Shown: one piece after another, positions 15,093 to 22,858 of the stretch
Layout of the letters: each line of letters begins with the position of its first letter
Numbering within the stretch: position 1 is the stretch's first letter
Assembly: GCA_036310185.1 (NCBI GenBank)
Contig: JAXJSH010000008.1
Location: forward strand, 1-25,913
Direction of reading: 5' to 3'
Source: JALENY01 sp036310185
GTDB lineage: Bacteria; Bacillota; Clostridia; Lachnospirales; Lachnospiraceae
DNA length: 25,913 nucleotides
The notes under the pieces: generated by a model
What the model was told of the DNA's origin: nothing
Databases searched by the model: none
Seen by the model: only the letters and a program-made list of their open reading frames with translations
Position numbers and translations under genes: made by a program

Positions 15093-15218
15093 GTGCATTT
15101 TTACACCCATGCCATGAAAGATATGATGAATAACAAAATGAAACGTACCGTTGCTGCTGTTATTGCCGGCCTTTTGATTTTGGCCATGGTTATCCCGATG
15201 ATTCTGCCGTACGTGTAA
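15093..15218 (+). CDS. 41-residue membrane miniprotein (hypothetical)
   Basis: An unrecognised small gene. AAGGAGG at 15078-15084 is 8 nt before a GTG at 15093 that opens 41 codons ending in TAA at 15216-15218. The product has a polar, Met- and Lys-rich N-terminus (HFYTHAMKDMMNNKMKR) and one hydrophobic helix at about 20-40 (AAVIAGLLILAMVIPMILPY), so the basic side should stay in the cytoplasm. It has its own good promoter and lies 19 bp before the VanW-like gene, in the same operon. The shape recalls short single-helix proteins such as Prli42/DUF4044, but I cannot claim homology. Expression is not proven; the ribosome binding site, promoter and sensible membrane topology are the support. Confidence 0.7.
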   Translation: MHFYTHAMKDMMNNKMKRTVAAVIAGLLILAMVIPMILPYV

Positions 15219-15237
15219 AAAGGAACAGGTGAGAAAA

Positions 15238-16536
15238 ATGAAGTTTTTGAGGGGCGGTATTTTTGCTTTATCCGTTTTCGTACTGAACTTCATATGCTGT
15301 GTAAATGTGTGGGCTCAGGCGGATGATCGGGCACTTGATGGGGTGTACATCGATTCGGTAAATATATCCGGTATGAACGAAGAAGAGGCGATGGCTGCAG
15401 TGCAGGCAGAGCTGACAGATCGTATGGATGATCAGATCACATTTACTATGGAAAATTATTCGTTTGCCCTTCCCGTAAGTGATATGGGGTATGAATGGAC
15501 AGGGTGCGAAGAAGTGGTTCAATCAGCGGTATCTTACGGAAAAAGCGGTAATATCATTAGTAAATACAAAATAGAAAAAGACCTGCAAAACGAATCCAAA
15601 GTATTTCCTTTGGATACAACGATAGACTCGGCAGCCATGGAGGCCATATTGGAAGATGCGGCTGACCGTTATAATACGCCGTTTCAGGACATGTCTTTGA
15701 CACATGAAGAGGATGGCTCTTTTACGATCGTTGAGGGTGTGCCGGGGCTTCAGCTGAATGTGGGTGCATCGGCGAATAAGATTATGCTCTATATGAAAAA
15801 TGAATGGCATGGCGGCGATGGGACCATTGGTCTCGTGGAAGAAAGACAGAATCCGGGGGGCGATGCAGATGCGCTGGCTCAGGTTCAGGATCTGCTTGGA
15901 ACCGCTTATACGGAATATGGAGAAAGTGCCGCCAGCCGTGCGGCGAATGTGGTGAATGGTGCGGAAAAAATCAATGGCGCCATTTTGTATCCGGGCGAGA
16001 CGTTCTCCTTTCTGGATGCTACTTTGCCTTTTACCGAGGAAAACGGTTACCAAAAAGGGAAATCTTATGAAAGCGGCCGTGTGGTTGAAAGTATAGGCGG
16101 AGGTGTCTGTCAGGTATCCTCTACTTTGTACATAGCATTGATCCGTGCGGAAATTCAGATCGATCAGCGCTATAATCATTCGATGCAGGTGTCATATGTT
16201 TCGCCGTCTATGGATGCAGCGGTGGCAGAGTATGCAAAAGATCTGATTTTTACCAACAATCTGGATTATCCGATTTATATTGAGGCAAAAACAGACGGAT
16301 GGTCCCTGACCATCAGTGTCTATGGAAAAGAGACAAGGGATCCGGACCGGACCGTTGACTATGAGTATGAGATTCTGGACAATTCTGATCCGGAGGTTGA
16401 CATTGACGCAATACTCTGGAAGGTAGTGAACGAAAACGGAGAAGAAACCAGAACAGAGTTCAACCGCAGTACTTATTATCTGCCAAAAACAGAAGAAGAG
16501 ACATCACAAGAAGCGACGTCGGAAGAGGAAAATTAA
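15238..16536 (+). CDS. VanW-like secreted protein with YoaR-type domain
   Basis: Exported or membrane-tethered envelope protein of 432 residues and unknown biochemical role. Seen: a signal sequence (KFLRGGIFALSVFVLNF then VWAQA, a likely cleavage site), a peptidoglycan-binding-like YoaR region (about 35-200, with VYIDSVNISGMNEEEAM as its hallmark), then a VanW domain (about 230-350) with ILYPGETFSF and the invariant GGGVCQVSSTLY around Cys291. The C-terminus is acidic. GTG at 15229 is an alternative start, but AGGTGA (15227-15232) points to the ATG at 15238. VanW is named from a vancomycin gene cluster but is not itself a resistance determinant; no vanA/vanB-type genes are here. Its stop abuts the next ATG (TAAATG). 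Confidence 0.88.
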   Translation: MKFLRGGIFALSVFVLNFICCVNVWAQADDRALDGVYIDSVNISGMNEEEAMAAVQAELTDRMDDQITFTMENYSFALPVSDMGYEWTGCEEVVQSAVSYGKSGNIISKYKIEKDLQNESKVFPLDTTIDSAAMEAILEDAADRYNTPFQDMSLTHEEDGSFTIVEGVPGLQLNVGASANKIMLYMKNEWHGGDGTIGLVEERQNPGGDADALAQVQDLLGTAYTEYGESAASRAANVVNGAEKINGAILYPGETFSFLDATLPFTEENGYQKGKSYESGRVVESIGGGVCQVSSTLYIALIRAEIQIDQRYNHSMQVSYVSPSMDAAVAEYAKDLIFTNNLDYPIYIEAKTDGWSLTISVYGKETRDPDRTVDYEYEILDNSDPEVDIDAILWKVVNENGEETRTEFNRSTYYLPKTEEETSQEATSEEEN

Positions 16537-17520
16537 ATGAAAATTGGTAAATTGCCGGAACCGGTATTGATTCGTTCCGTTTTGAAAAGAGTAAATCACA
16601 GAAGAGATGAAGTATTAGTCGGTCCTGCCGTTGGGCAGGACTGTGCTGCGTTGTGTGTAGGTCCGGATGAGGCTCTGGTTATGTCTGCAGATCCCATTAC
16701 CGGAACCACAAAAGACATCGGAAGCCTGAGTGTTTATATTACAACCAATGATCTGGCTGCAGCCGGAGCAGAACCGCTGGGCGTTATGCTCACGGTTATG
16801 CTTCCTGAGGCGGTGGAGGAACCGGAACTGAGGAAGATGATGGAAGATGTGGAGCGTACCTGCGCTGCGCTGAATGTGGAAGTGCTTGGCGGTCATACAG
16901 AGATCACGGATGTAGTAAAACAGGCGTTGATTTCGGTGACCGGAGTAGGAAAAATTAAAAAAGATCATCTTACCACTTTAAAAGGCATTGAAGCGGATCA
17001 GGATCTGGTCGTGACCAAGTGGATTGGTCTGGAGGCCACGACGATTATTGCAAAAGAAAAAGAAGCAGAACTGGCCGCCAGATTTTCACCGAAGCTGATC
17101 CGGACAGCAAAAGAGTTTGACCAGTATCTGTCTGTCATTCCGGAATCCAGAATCGCTGTGGAGCACGGTATCAGTGCCATGCATGATATCACAGAAGGCG
17201 GTATTTTCGGGGCACTCTGGGAGATGGCATCCGGTGCGGATCTTGGTGTGGAAATCGACCTGAAGAAAATACCGATTCGCCAGGAGACCGTGGAAGTATG
17301 TGAATTTTTCAACGTAAACCCGTATCTGATCATGTCCAGCGGATCCATGCTGATTGCCACAAAGGATGGAAACGGGCTGGTGCGCAGGCTGGAGGCAGCC
17401 GGCATTCATGCGGCTGTGATCGGAAGAACGAATAACAGCAATGACCGGATCATACGGAATGGGGAAGATGTCCGTTATCTGGACAAACCCCAGACAGATG
17501 AATTATATAAAGTCATATGA
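16537..17520 (+). CDS. AIR-synthase-fold protein (HypE/PurM-related)
   Basis: A 327-residue ATP-binding protein of the PurM/HypE/SelD/ThiL superfamily. Seen: VGQDCAAL and MSADPITGT in the N-terminal AIRS domain, ITTNDLAAAGAEPLGVMLTV, GGHTEITD in the central loop, then MHDITEGGIFGALWEMA and SSGSMLIA of the C-terminal domain. It is usually annotated as hydrogenase maturation factor HypE, but the protein ends in LYKVI and lacks the Pro-Arg-Ile-Cys tail that HypE needs to carry the thiocarbamate group, and no other hyp gene is nearby. Function is therefore unknown. It starts directly at the VanW stop with GAGGAAA just upstream, so it belongs to the same operon. Confidence 0.85.
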   Translation: MKIGKLPEPVLIRSVLKRVNHRRDEVLVGPAVGQDCAALCVGPDEALVMSADPITGTTKDIGSLSVYITTNDLAAAGAEPLGVMLTVMLPEAVEEPELRKMMEDVERTCAALNVEVLGGHTEITDVVKQALISVTGVGKIKKDHLTTLKGIEADQDLVVTKWIGLEATTIIAKEKEAELAARFSPKLIRTAKEFDQYLSVIPESRIAVEHGISAMHDITEGGIFGALWEMASGADLGVEIDLKKIPIRQETVEVCEFFNVNPYLIMSSGSMLIATKDGNGLVRRLEAAGIHAAVIGRTNNSNDRIIRNGEDVRYLDKPQTDELYKVI

Positions 17521-17538
17521 TTTTTGAAATAATGATAA

Positions 17539-17567
17539 TAGACAGATAAATCAGAATTTTATATAGT
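17539..17567 (+). promoter_or_regulatory. trmL promoter
   Basis: TAGACA (17539-17544), a 17-bp spacer and TATAGT (17562-17567), with a predicted leader of about 35 nt. Confidence 0.6.
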
Positions 17568-17608
17568 CCTATGGACCAGATTTTTTGTTTGAGAAAGGTA
17601 GTGCATTT

Positions 17609-18103
17609 ATGCTGAATATCGTTTTACATGAGCCGGAAATACCGGCAAATACAGGAAACATCGGCCGTACCTGTGTGGCCACAGGAACCCGGCTGCATCT
17701 GATCGAACCCCTTGGATTCCGTCTGACCGAAAAAAATCTGAAACGGGCCGGAATGGACTACTGGAAGGATCTGGACGTAACCACATATATCAACTGGGAA
17801 GAGTTTCTGGAAAAGAATCCGGGAGCGAAAATTTATATGGCTACCACGAAGGCCCATCAGACCTATACCGAAGTGCAGTATGAAGATGACTGTTATATCA
17901 TGTTTGGAAAAGAAAGTGCCGGAATACCGGAAGAAATCCTGGTGGACCATGAAGAGACCTGTGTTCGCATCCCGATGCAGGGGGATATCCGATCGCTGAA
18001 TCTGAGCAATTCTGTTGCAATCATCCTGTACGAAGCACTGCGCCAGCATGAGTTCGCCCACCTGAATCCGACCGGGCATTTGCATCGTCTGGAGTGGAAG
18101 TAA
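17609..18103 (+). CDS. trmL: tRNA (cytidine/uridine-34-2'-O)-methyltransferase
   Basis: SPOUT-class methyltransferase of 164 residues that methylates the ribose of the wobble base (position 34) of certain leucine tRNAs, using SAM, in the cytoplasm. Seen: NIVLHEPEIPANTGNIGRTC at the start, LIEPLGFRL, and the knotted SAM site formed by IMFGKESAGIPEEIL and RIPMQGDIRSLNLSNSVAI. Length matches TrmL (about 155-160). An upstream TTG at 17585 keeps the frame open, but AAAGGT 9 nt before the ATG at 17609 and the family start (MLNIVL) favour 17609. It has its own promoter and a strong terminator. Confidence 0.95.
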   Translation: MLNIVLHEPEIPANTGNIGRTCVATGTRLHLIEPLGFRLTEKNLKRAGMDYWKDLDVTTYINWEEFLEKNPGAKIYMATTKAHQTYTEVQYEDDCYIMFGKESAGIPEEILVDHEETCVRIPMQGDIRSLNLSNSVAIILYEALRQHEFAHLNPTGHLHRLEWK

Positions 18104-18108
18104 AAAAT

Positions 18109-18158
18109 AAAACGTTTGGTTATCTGGAAATGTAAAGTCAGACAGCCAAACGTTTTTT
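18109..18158. terminator. Bidirectional terminator between trmL and the kinase gene
   Basis: An 18-bp stem with one mismatch and one G-U pair (18109-18126 with 18139-18156) centres on AAAACGTTTGG/CCAAACGTTTT and is followed by a T run. The minus strand also has a T-rich side (CGTTTTATTTTTT). It separates convergent trmL and the mutS2-kinase operon. Confidence 0.85.
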
Positions 18159-18231
18159 GACATTTTATTAAGGTTTTTGTTATGGAAAGTTATTGCTGCG
18201 GCTTATAAGGAACAACAGTTTCTTTTTTGGG

Positions 18232-19635
18232 TTATGCCTTATTTAAAGTAAAGATAAACTCTGTTCCGACTCCTTCTGTACTGATTACATTGATATTTTG
18301 TTCGTGGGCATTTATAATCTCTTTTACAATCGCCAGTCCCAGACCAGTACCTTTCCGGTCTTTGCCGCGGGAGGTATCAATCTTGTAGAACCGATCCCAG
18401 ATTTTGTTCTGCTTTTCTTTTGGAATTCCGATTCCGGTATCTTTTACTGAGATATAGGCCTTTCCGTGTTTCTCCGATGTTTCGATCGTAATCGTAGAAT
18501 TTTTTTCACTGAATTTTATTGCATTATCCAGGAGGTTGTATAATACCTGCTGGATTTTTCCTTTATCCGCGGACACATACAGCGTCTGACCGGATAAAAT
18601 AAGTTCAATCTGTATCTTTTTCTGCCGGCAGATGACTTCGAAGACAGCTGCCGTGTCTTTGATTACTGCATTGATGTCAAATTTTTCCGAATGCAGGATC
18701 AATTGCTTGTCGATATTATTCAGGGTCAGCATGCTTCGGGTCAGTTTTTCCAGCCGTTCTGCCTCGGAGGTGATGATGCCCAGATAGCGTGGGTACATTT
18801 CCGGAGGGATGGTGCCGTCGGACATTGCTTCTGCGTAACCTTTTATGGAGGTTAATGGTGAACGGAAGTCGTGGGATACATTGGCAACAAACTGTTTCTG
18901 GTATTCGCTGCTCCGTTCCAGTTCGTCTCCCATGTAGTTCATGGTGGATGCCAGATATCCCATTTCATCGTTGGTGTTAATATCAATGTTGTACTTCAGA
19001 TTGCCGCTGGCATATTCTTTTGCTCCCGTAATAACTTTCATCAGCGGAATGTAGACACTTAAAGTAAAAAGGCCCAGAATCAGAAGTGAGAGTATAAATA
19101 TTACGGCAAAAATAATGCAGACCTGCTGCAGAAGTGCTTCCCGCTGGGTATACAGGTTATCCATCGGATAGTGAATGGAGACGTAGCCGCGGGTCTTCAT
19201 ATTTGATGTGATAGGCACCATAACATTCAGATGCTCTTCCTGAAACTGGTCGTAAAAACAGCTGATTTCGTAATATTTTGGACCAAAAGCAGCCGGATCG
19301 AATGATGCAATCGTATCCGGATTTTCCAGATCCAGTGTGTCAGCGGTATTGAGCAGTATGTTGCCTGTTGTGTCGAGAATCCGGATTTCTGCATTTTGAT
19401 AGGGAGATACGGTCTTCAGATTCGCGTACAGATCTTCCATGGAACTGTCTTTGGCAAAATGTTTTGCCGTACTGCTGGATGCAATCGCATAGGCTTCTTT
19501 ATAAAGCGCGTCACTGGTCTGGCGGGTGATCTGATTTTCAATCAGCCGGGATCCCAATATTGAAATCACCATAAAGCCAAGGATTGCAAACATTACGTAA
19601 GCGGCCACGAACTTAGCGTAAAGTGTTTTTTTCAT
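18232..19635 (-). CDS. Sensor histidine kinase
   Basis: Membrane sensor kinase of 467 residues. Domains: transmembrane helix 1 (about 9-29), an extracytoplasmic sensor of about 135 residues (31-167), transmembrane helix 2 (about 170-195), HAMP (about 196-248), HisKA with phospho-acceptor His255 in ANVSHDFRSPLTS, and HATPase with N box LLDNAIKFS near 368-376, DTGIGIP at 399-405 and GTGLGLAI at 429-436. All catalytic motifs are intact. The sensor region has a PAS/Cache-like pattern (AEIRILDTTGNILLNT) but the signal is unknown. It begins 3 bp after the response regulator stop, with GAGGTGA as ribosome binding site, and ends the mutS2 operon. Confidence 0.94.
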   Translation of the reverse strand: MKKTLYAKFVAAYVMFAILGFMVISILGSRLIENQITRQTSDALYKEAYAIASSSTAKHFAKDSSMEDLYANLKTVSPYQNAEIRILDTTGNILLNTADTLDLENPDTIASFDPAAFGPKYYEISCFYDQFQEEHLNVMVPITSNMKTRGYVSIHYPMDNLYTQREALLQQVCIIFAVIFILSLLILGLFTLSVYIPLMKVITGAKEYASGNLKYNIDINTNDEMGYLASTMNYMGDELERSSEYQKQFVANVSHDFRSPLTSIKGYAEAMSDGTIPPEMYPRYLGIITSEAERLEKLTRSMLTLNNIDKQLILHSEKFDINAVIKDTAAVFEVICRQKKIQIELILSGQTLYVSADKGKIQQVLYNLLDNAIKFSEKNSTITIETSEKHGKAYISVKDTGIGIPKEKQNKIWDRFYKIDTSRGKDRKGTGLGLAIVKEIINAHEQNINVISTEGVGTEFIFTLNKA

Positions 19636-19638
19636 GGA

Positions 19639-20340
19639 TTATTTCACCTCAAATTTATATCCGATGCCCCAGACGGTACTGATTGCCCAGTTTGCATGAT
19701 CTTTGATTTTTTCGCGGAGACGTTTGATATGGACGTCTACGGTTCTTGTATCACCGATGTATTCATAGCCCCAGATGTGATCCAGCAGCTGTTCACGGGT
19801 GAATACCTGATTTGGTGAGGATGCCAGAAAGTAGAGGAGTTCCAGTTCTTTCGGGGGCATATCCACCGGCTGGCCCTTGTAAAGTACGGAATAATTGGTC
19901 TGGTTGATGACCAGATCCGGATATTCCACATATTTTCCATTTGTCTGTGCGGAGCCTGGTTTTTCCGTCATCTGAGAACGGCGCAGTACCGCTTTTACAC
20001 GTGCCACAAGTTCTTTGGAGTCAAAGGGTTTGATCATATAGTCGTCTGCGCCCAGCTCCAGACCCAGGACTTTGTCGAAAATCTCGCCTTTTGCGGAGAG
20101 CATGATAATGGGCGTGTTGGATGTCTGCCGGACTTCACGGCATACCTGATAGCCGTCGATGCCCGGAAGCATCAGATCCAGCAGGATCAGGTTCGGGGAA
20201 AAGGTTTTGATCACCCGCAGAGCCTCTTCGCCGTCGTTTACGATTTTTGTTTCAAAACACTCTTTGGTCAGATAGAGTGAAATCAGTTCCGCAATGTTGT
20301 TGTCGTCGTCCACAATCAGGATTTTTTGTCTGTTTGCCAT
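19639..20340 (-). CDS. OmpR/PhoB-family response regulator
   Basis: A 233-residue cytoplasmic transcription factor. The receiver domain has the acidic pocket Asp11-Asp13 (LIVDDD), phospho-acceptor Asp55 in LILLDLMLPG, Ser82 in IMLSAK and Lys104 in MIKPFD. A winged-helix DNA-binding domain follows (about 130-231), including LLYFLASSPNQVFTREQLL and VDVHIKRLREKI. It is paired with the kinase gene 3 bp downstream. AGGAGG lies upstream of its ATG, only 12 bp after the mutS2 stop, so it is likely co-transcribed with mutS2. The regulon cannot be inferred from this window. Confidence 0.96.
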   Translation of the reverse strand: MANRQKILIVDDDNNIAELISLYLTKECFETKIVNDGEEALRVIKTFSPNLILLDLMLPGIDGYQVCREVRQTSNTPIIMLSAKGEIFDKVLGLELGADDYMIKPFDSKELVARVKAVLRRSQMTEKPGSAQTNGKYVEYPDLVINQTNYSVLYKGQPVDMPPKELELLYFLASSPNQVFTREQLLDHIWGYEYIGDTRTVDVHIKRLREKIKDHANWAISTVWGIGYKFEVK

Positions 20341-20352
20341 GGGAAAAACCTC

Positions 20353-22731
20353 CTATTTTTTGAATTCTACTATGGTAACACCAGCATCGCCTTCGCCGAA
20401 TTCGCCCAGGCGATAGGATTTTACATGGCGCTGTTTTTTCAGATAATTGTGTACGCCCTGTCTCAGTGCGCCGGTTCCTTTTCCGTGTACCACGCGGACG
20501 GAAGGCAGATGGGCCAGATAGGCGTCATCCAGATATTTGTCCAGCTCAGCCAGAGCTTCGTCCACGGTTTTTCCAAGAAGATTGATCTCGGTGGATACGC
20601 TGGCGGATTTGGACATTTTTATCTTGCCGGCACCGGTTTTGGAAATTTTTGGTCCGGTGATCACTGCTTCGTCCAGATTCAGTTCCAGATCGGAAATATT
20701 GACTTTCATACGCATGATACCGGCCTGTACAAAGAGATTTCCCCGGTTGTCAGGCATGGTGCTGACGGTGCCTTTTAAGTTCAGGCTGAGGATTTTTACG
20801 CCGTCGCCGATGTGAAGGTCTTTTGCAGTGAGCCTGCCGGTTTTCGGTGCTGCTTTGATGGCAAGCTTATTGTCCACTTTATCCATTTTTTTACGCAGTT
20901 TTTCACGTTCCTGTTCCAGCTCTTTTGCAGAGATGTTTTCTTTGCCGAATTTGTGGAATTTGCGCATGGTTTCGTCTGCGTAGTCTTTTGCCTCTTTCAG
21001 AATGCGGCGGGCTTCTTCATTGGCCTGGCTGATGATTTTTTCTTTGCGCTGGTCCAGTTTTTCCTGTTTGGATTCCAGCTGTTCTTTCAGTGCGGCAATC
21101 TCGGTTTTATAGCGTTCCGCCTCCATGCGGTCTTTTTCCAGCGTCGCGCGGCTGGCTTCCAGATTTGTGATCACATCTTCAAAGGATTCGGCTTCTTCGC
21201 TCAGCTGTTCTTTTGCTTTTTCAATGATATAGTCCGGCAGTCCCAGTTTGGAAGAAATGGCAAATGCATTACTCTTTCCGGGAACGCCGATCAGAAGACG
21301 GTAGGTGGGACTTAAGGTTTCCACATTGAATTCACAGGAGCCATTTTCTACACCCGGGGTGGACAGTGCAAACATTTTCAGTTCGCTGTAATGGGTAGTT
21401 GCCATGGTCCGCACGCCACGTTTGTGCAGGGTGGACAGGATGGCAATGGCCAGAGCGGCACCCTCTGTTGGGTCAGTACCGGCGCCAAGTTCGTCGAACA
21501 GGACGAGAGACTGGCGGTCGGCTTTTTCCAGAAAAGAAACCACATTGGTCATATGAGAAGAAAAGGTACTGAGACTCTGCTCAATACTCTGTTCGTCACC
21601 GATATCTGCGTAAACTTCTTTGAATACGGAGAGTTCGGAACGATCCATTGCCGGAATATGAAGACCGGCCTGTCCCATCAGAGTCAGAAGGCCAACTGTT
21701 TTCAGGGAAACGGTTTTGCCGCCGGTGTTTGGCCCGGTGATGATCAGAAGCTGATAGTGTCCGCCCAGACTTACGTCGATGGGGACTACTTTTTTCTTGT
21801 CGATCAGCGGATGGCGGGCTTTTTTTAATTTAATAAAACCGTTTTGGTTAAAAATCGGCATGCTGGCATTCTGTTCCATGGCCAGTCCGGCCCGGGCAAA
21901 GATAAAGTCCAGCTTGGTCAGTGTTTTAAAATCAGTATGAAGTGCCTCCAGATGGGGGGCACACATTTCGCTTAAGTTGGACAGGATCACTTCGATTTCT
22001 TCCGCTTCCTTGATTTCCAGCTGACGGATATCGTTGTTCAGTTTTACAATGGCTGCCGGTTCGATAAATACGGTGGAACCGGTGGATGACTGGTCGTGAA
22101 TGATACCGGATACGGCATTTTTATGTTCCGCTTTTACCGGGATACAGTAGCGGCCGTCACGGGTGGTGACCAGACTGTCCTGCAGGTAATCTTTGGCGCT
22201 GCTGTTGATGATCCGGCTCAGCTCGGTGTGGATTTTGTCACCCAGCTGTTTCATGGAACGGCGGATGCTGCGAAGGGTTGGGCTGGCATCGTCGCTGATT
22301 TCGTCTTCGGAAAGGATGCAGCGGCGGATTTCAGCAGATACCGGCGTCAACGGCTCCAGGGAATCAAAATAAATGTCGAGACAGTCGCCCTGCTCGTCGT
22401 CCCGGTCGTGGCGCCCATAGGATTTTACCCGTGCGCAGTTTTCCAGAAGTCCGGCAATGGTCAGCAGTTCGCCGATGCCAAGGGTGCTGCCTACTTCCAC
22501 CCGTTTCAGGGAAGCCCGGATATCTTTTGCATTGCCAAAGGAAACTCTGCCCTTTTTGAACTGACGGGACAGAGCGGCGGCGGTCTGCTGCTGCATGGTT
22601 TCTATTGTAAGAAGATCATCGGAAGGTTCCAGATTCTGGCACATGCTTTTTCCGGTGGGGGAAGAGGCGTGAGTCACCAGACGTTCAATGATCTTATAAA
22701 ATTCCAGTGTTTTTAATGCTTTTTGATTCAT
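20353..22731 (-). CDS. mutS2: MutS2 / RqcU ATPase with Smr domain
   Basis: A 792-residue MutS-family ATPase that lacks the mismatch-recognition domain. In Bacillus it splits collided ribosomes (RqcU) and has also been linked to suppression of recombination. Seen: core and clamp region (1-325), Walker A ITGPNTGGKTVSLKT at 331-345, the EQSLSTFSSHM signature, Walker B SLVLFDELGAGTDP at 408-421, a long coiled-coil rich in Lys and Glu (about 510-640), a KOW-like segment, and a C-terminal Smr domain (about 715-792) with VVHGKGTGALR. The usual LDLRG motif of the Smr domain reads INLLG here. GAGGA lies 8 nt before the ATG. It is the first gene of an operon with a two-component system. Confidence 0.96.
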   Translation of the reverse strand: MNQKALKTLEFYKIIERLVTHASSPTGKSMCQNLEPSDDLLTIETMQQQTAAALSRQFKKGRVSFGNAKDIRASLKRVEVGSTLGIGELLTIAGLLENCARVKSYGRHDRDDEQGDCLDIYFDSLEPLTPVSAEIRRCILSEDEISDDASPTLRSIRRSMKQLGDKIHTELSRIINSSAKDYLQDSLVTTRDGRYCIPVKAEHKNAVSGIIHDQSSTGSTVFIEPAAIVKLNNDIRQLEIKEAEEIEVILSNLSEMCAPHLEALHTDFKTLTKLDFIFARAGLAMEQNASMPIFNQNGFIKLKKARHPLIDKKKVVPIDVSLGGHYQLLIITGPNTGGKTVSLKTVGLLTLMGQAGLHIPAMDRSELSVFKEVYADIGDEQSIEQSLSTFSSHMTNVVSFLEKADRQSLVLFDELGAGTDPTEGAALAIAILSTLHKRGVRTMATTHYSELKMFALSTPGVENGSCEFNVETLSPTYRLLIGVPGKSNAFAISSKLGLPDYIIEKAKEQLSEEAESFEDVITNLEASRATLEKDRMEAERYKTEIAALKEQLESKQEKLDQRKEKIISQANEEARRILKEAKDYADETMRKFHKFGKENISAKELEQEREKLRKKMDKVDNKLAIKAAPKTGRLTAKDLHIGDGVKILSLNLKGTVSTMPDNRGNLFVQAGIMRMKVNISDLELNLDEAVITGPKISKTGAGKIKMSKSASVSTEINLLGKTVDEALAELDKYLDDAYLAHLPSVRVVHGKGTGALRQGVHNYLKKQRHVKSYRLGEFGEGDAGVTIVEFKK

Positions 22732-22822
22732 TGTTGTGTTCCTCTTTCTGCTTATATACTAATAGTTTACCCTATTCCTTGGGTTATGAAAAGCAAAAAA
22801 TCTAAGGTCTATTCATAAAAAG

Positions 22823-22851
22823 TTCATAAACATCTGGTAAAATATTGTCAC
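22823..22851 (-). promoter_or_regulatory. Candidate mutS2 promoter
   Basis: On the minus strand GTGACA (22851-22846), a 17-bp spacer and TATGAA (22828-22823). It would leave a leader of about 85 nt before the mutS2 ATG at 22731. A closer alternative with TTTCAT and TAAACT has a 16-bp spacer. Confidence 0.4.
22835..22843 (+). promoter_or_regulatory. Candidate extended -10 promoter of the HtrA-like gene
   Basis: TGGTAAAAT is an extended -10 element without a good -35. Transcription would start near 22850, which leaves almost no leader for the ATG at 22859 and about 27 nt for an in-frame ATG at 22877. It overlaps the candidate mutS2 promoter, so the two may interfere. Confidence 0.4.
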
Positions 22852-22858
22852 TATAAAA

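Noticed and set aside
15238..16536. Vancomycin resistance determinant
   Set aside because: The VanW domain is widespread in non-resistant Firmicutes, and no D-Ala-D-Lac ligase, VanH or VanX gene is present.
17567..17586. Terminator hairpin GTCC-TAT-GGAC before trmL
   Set aside because: The stem is only 4 bp with a 3-nt loop and overlaps the trmL -10 region; the following T run is probably incidental.
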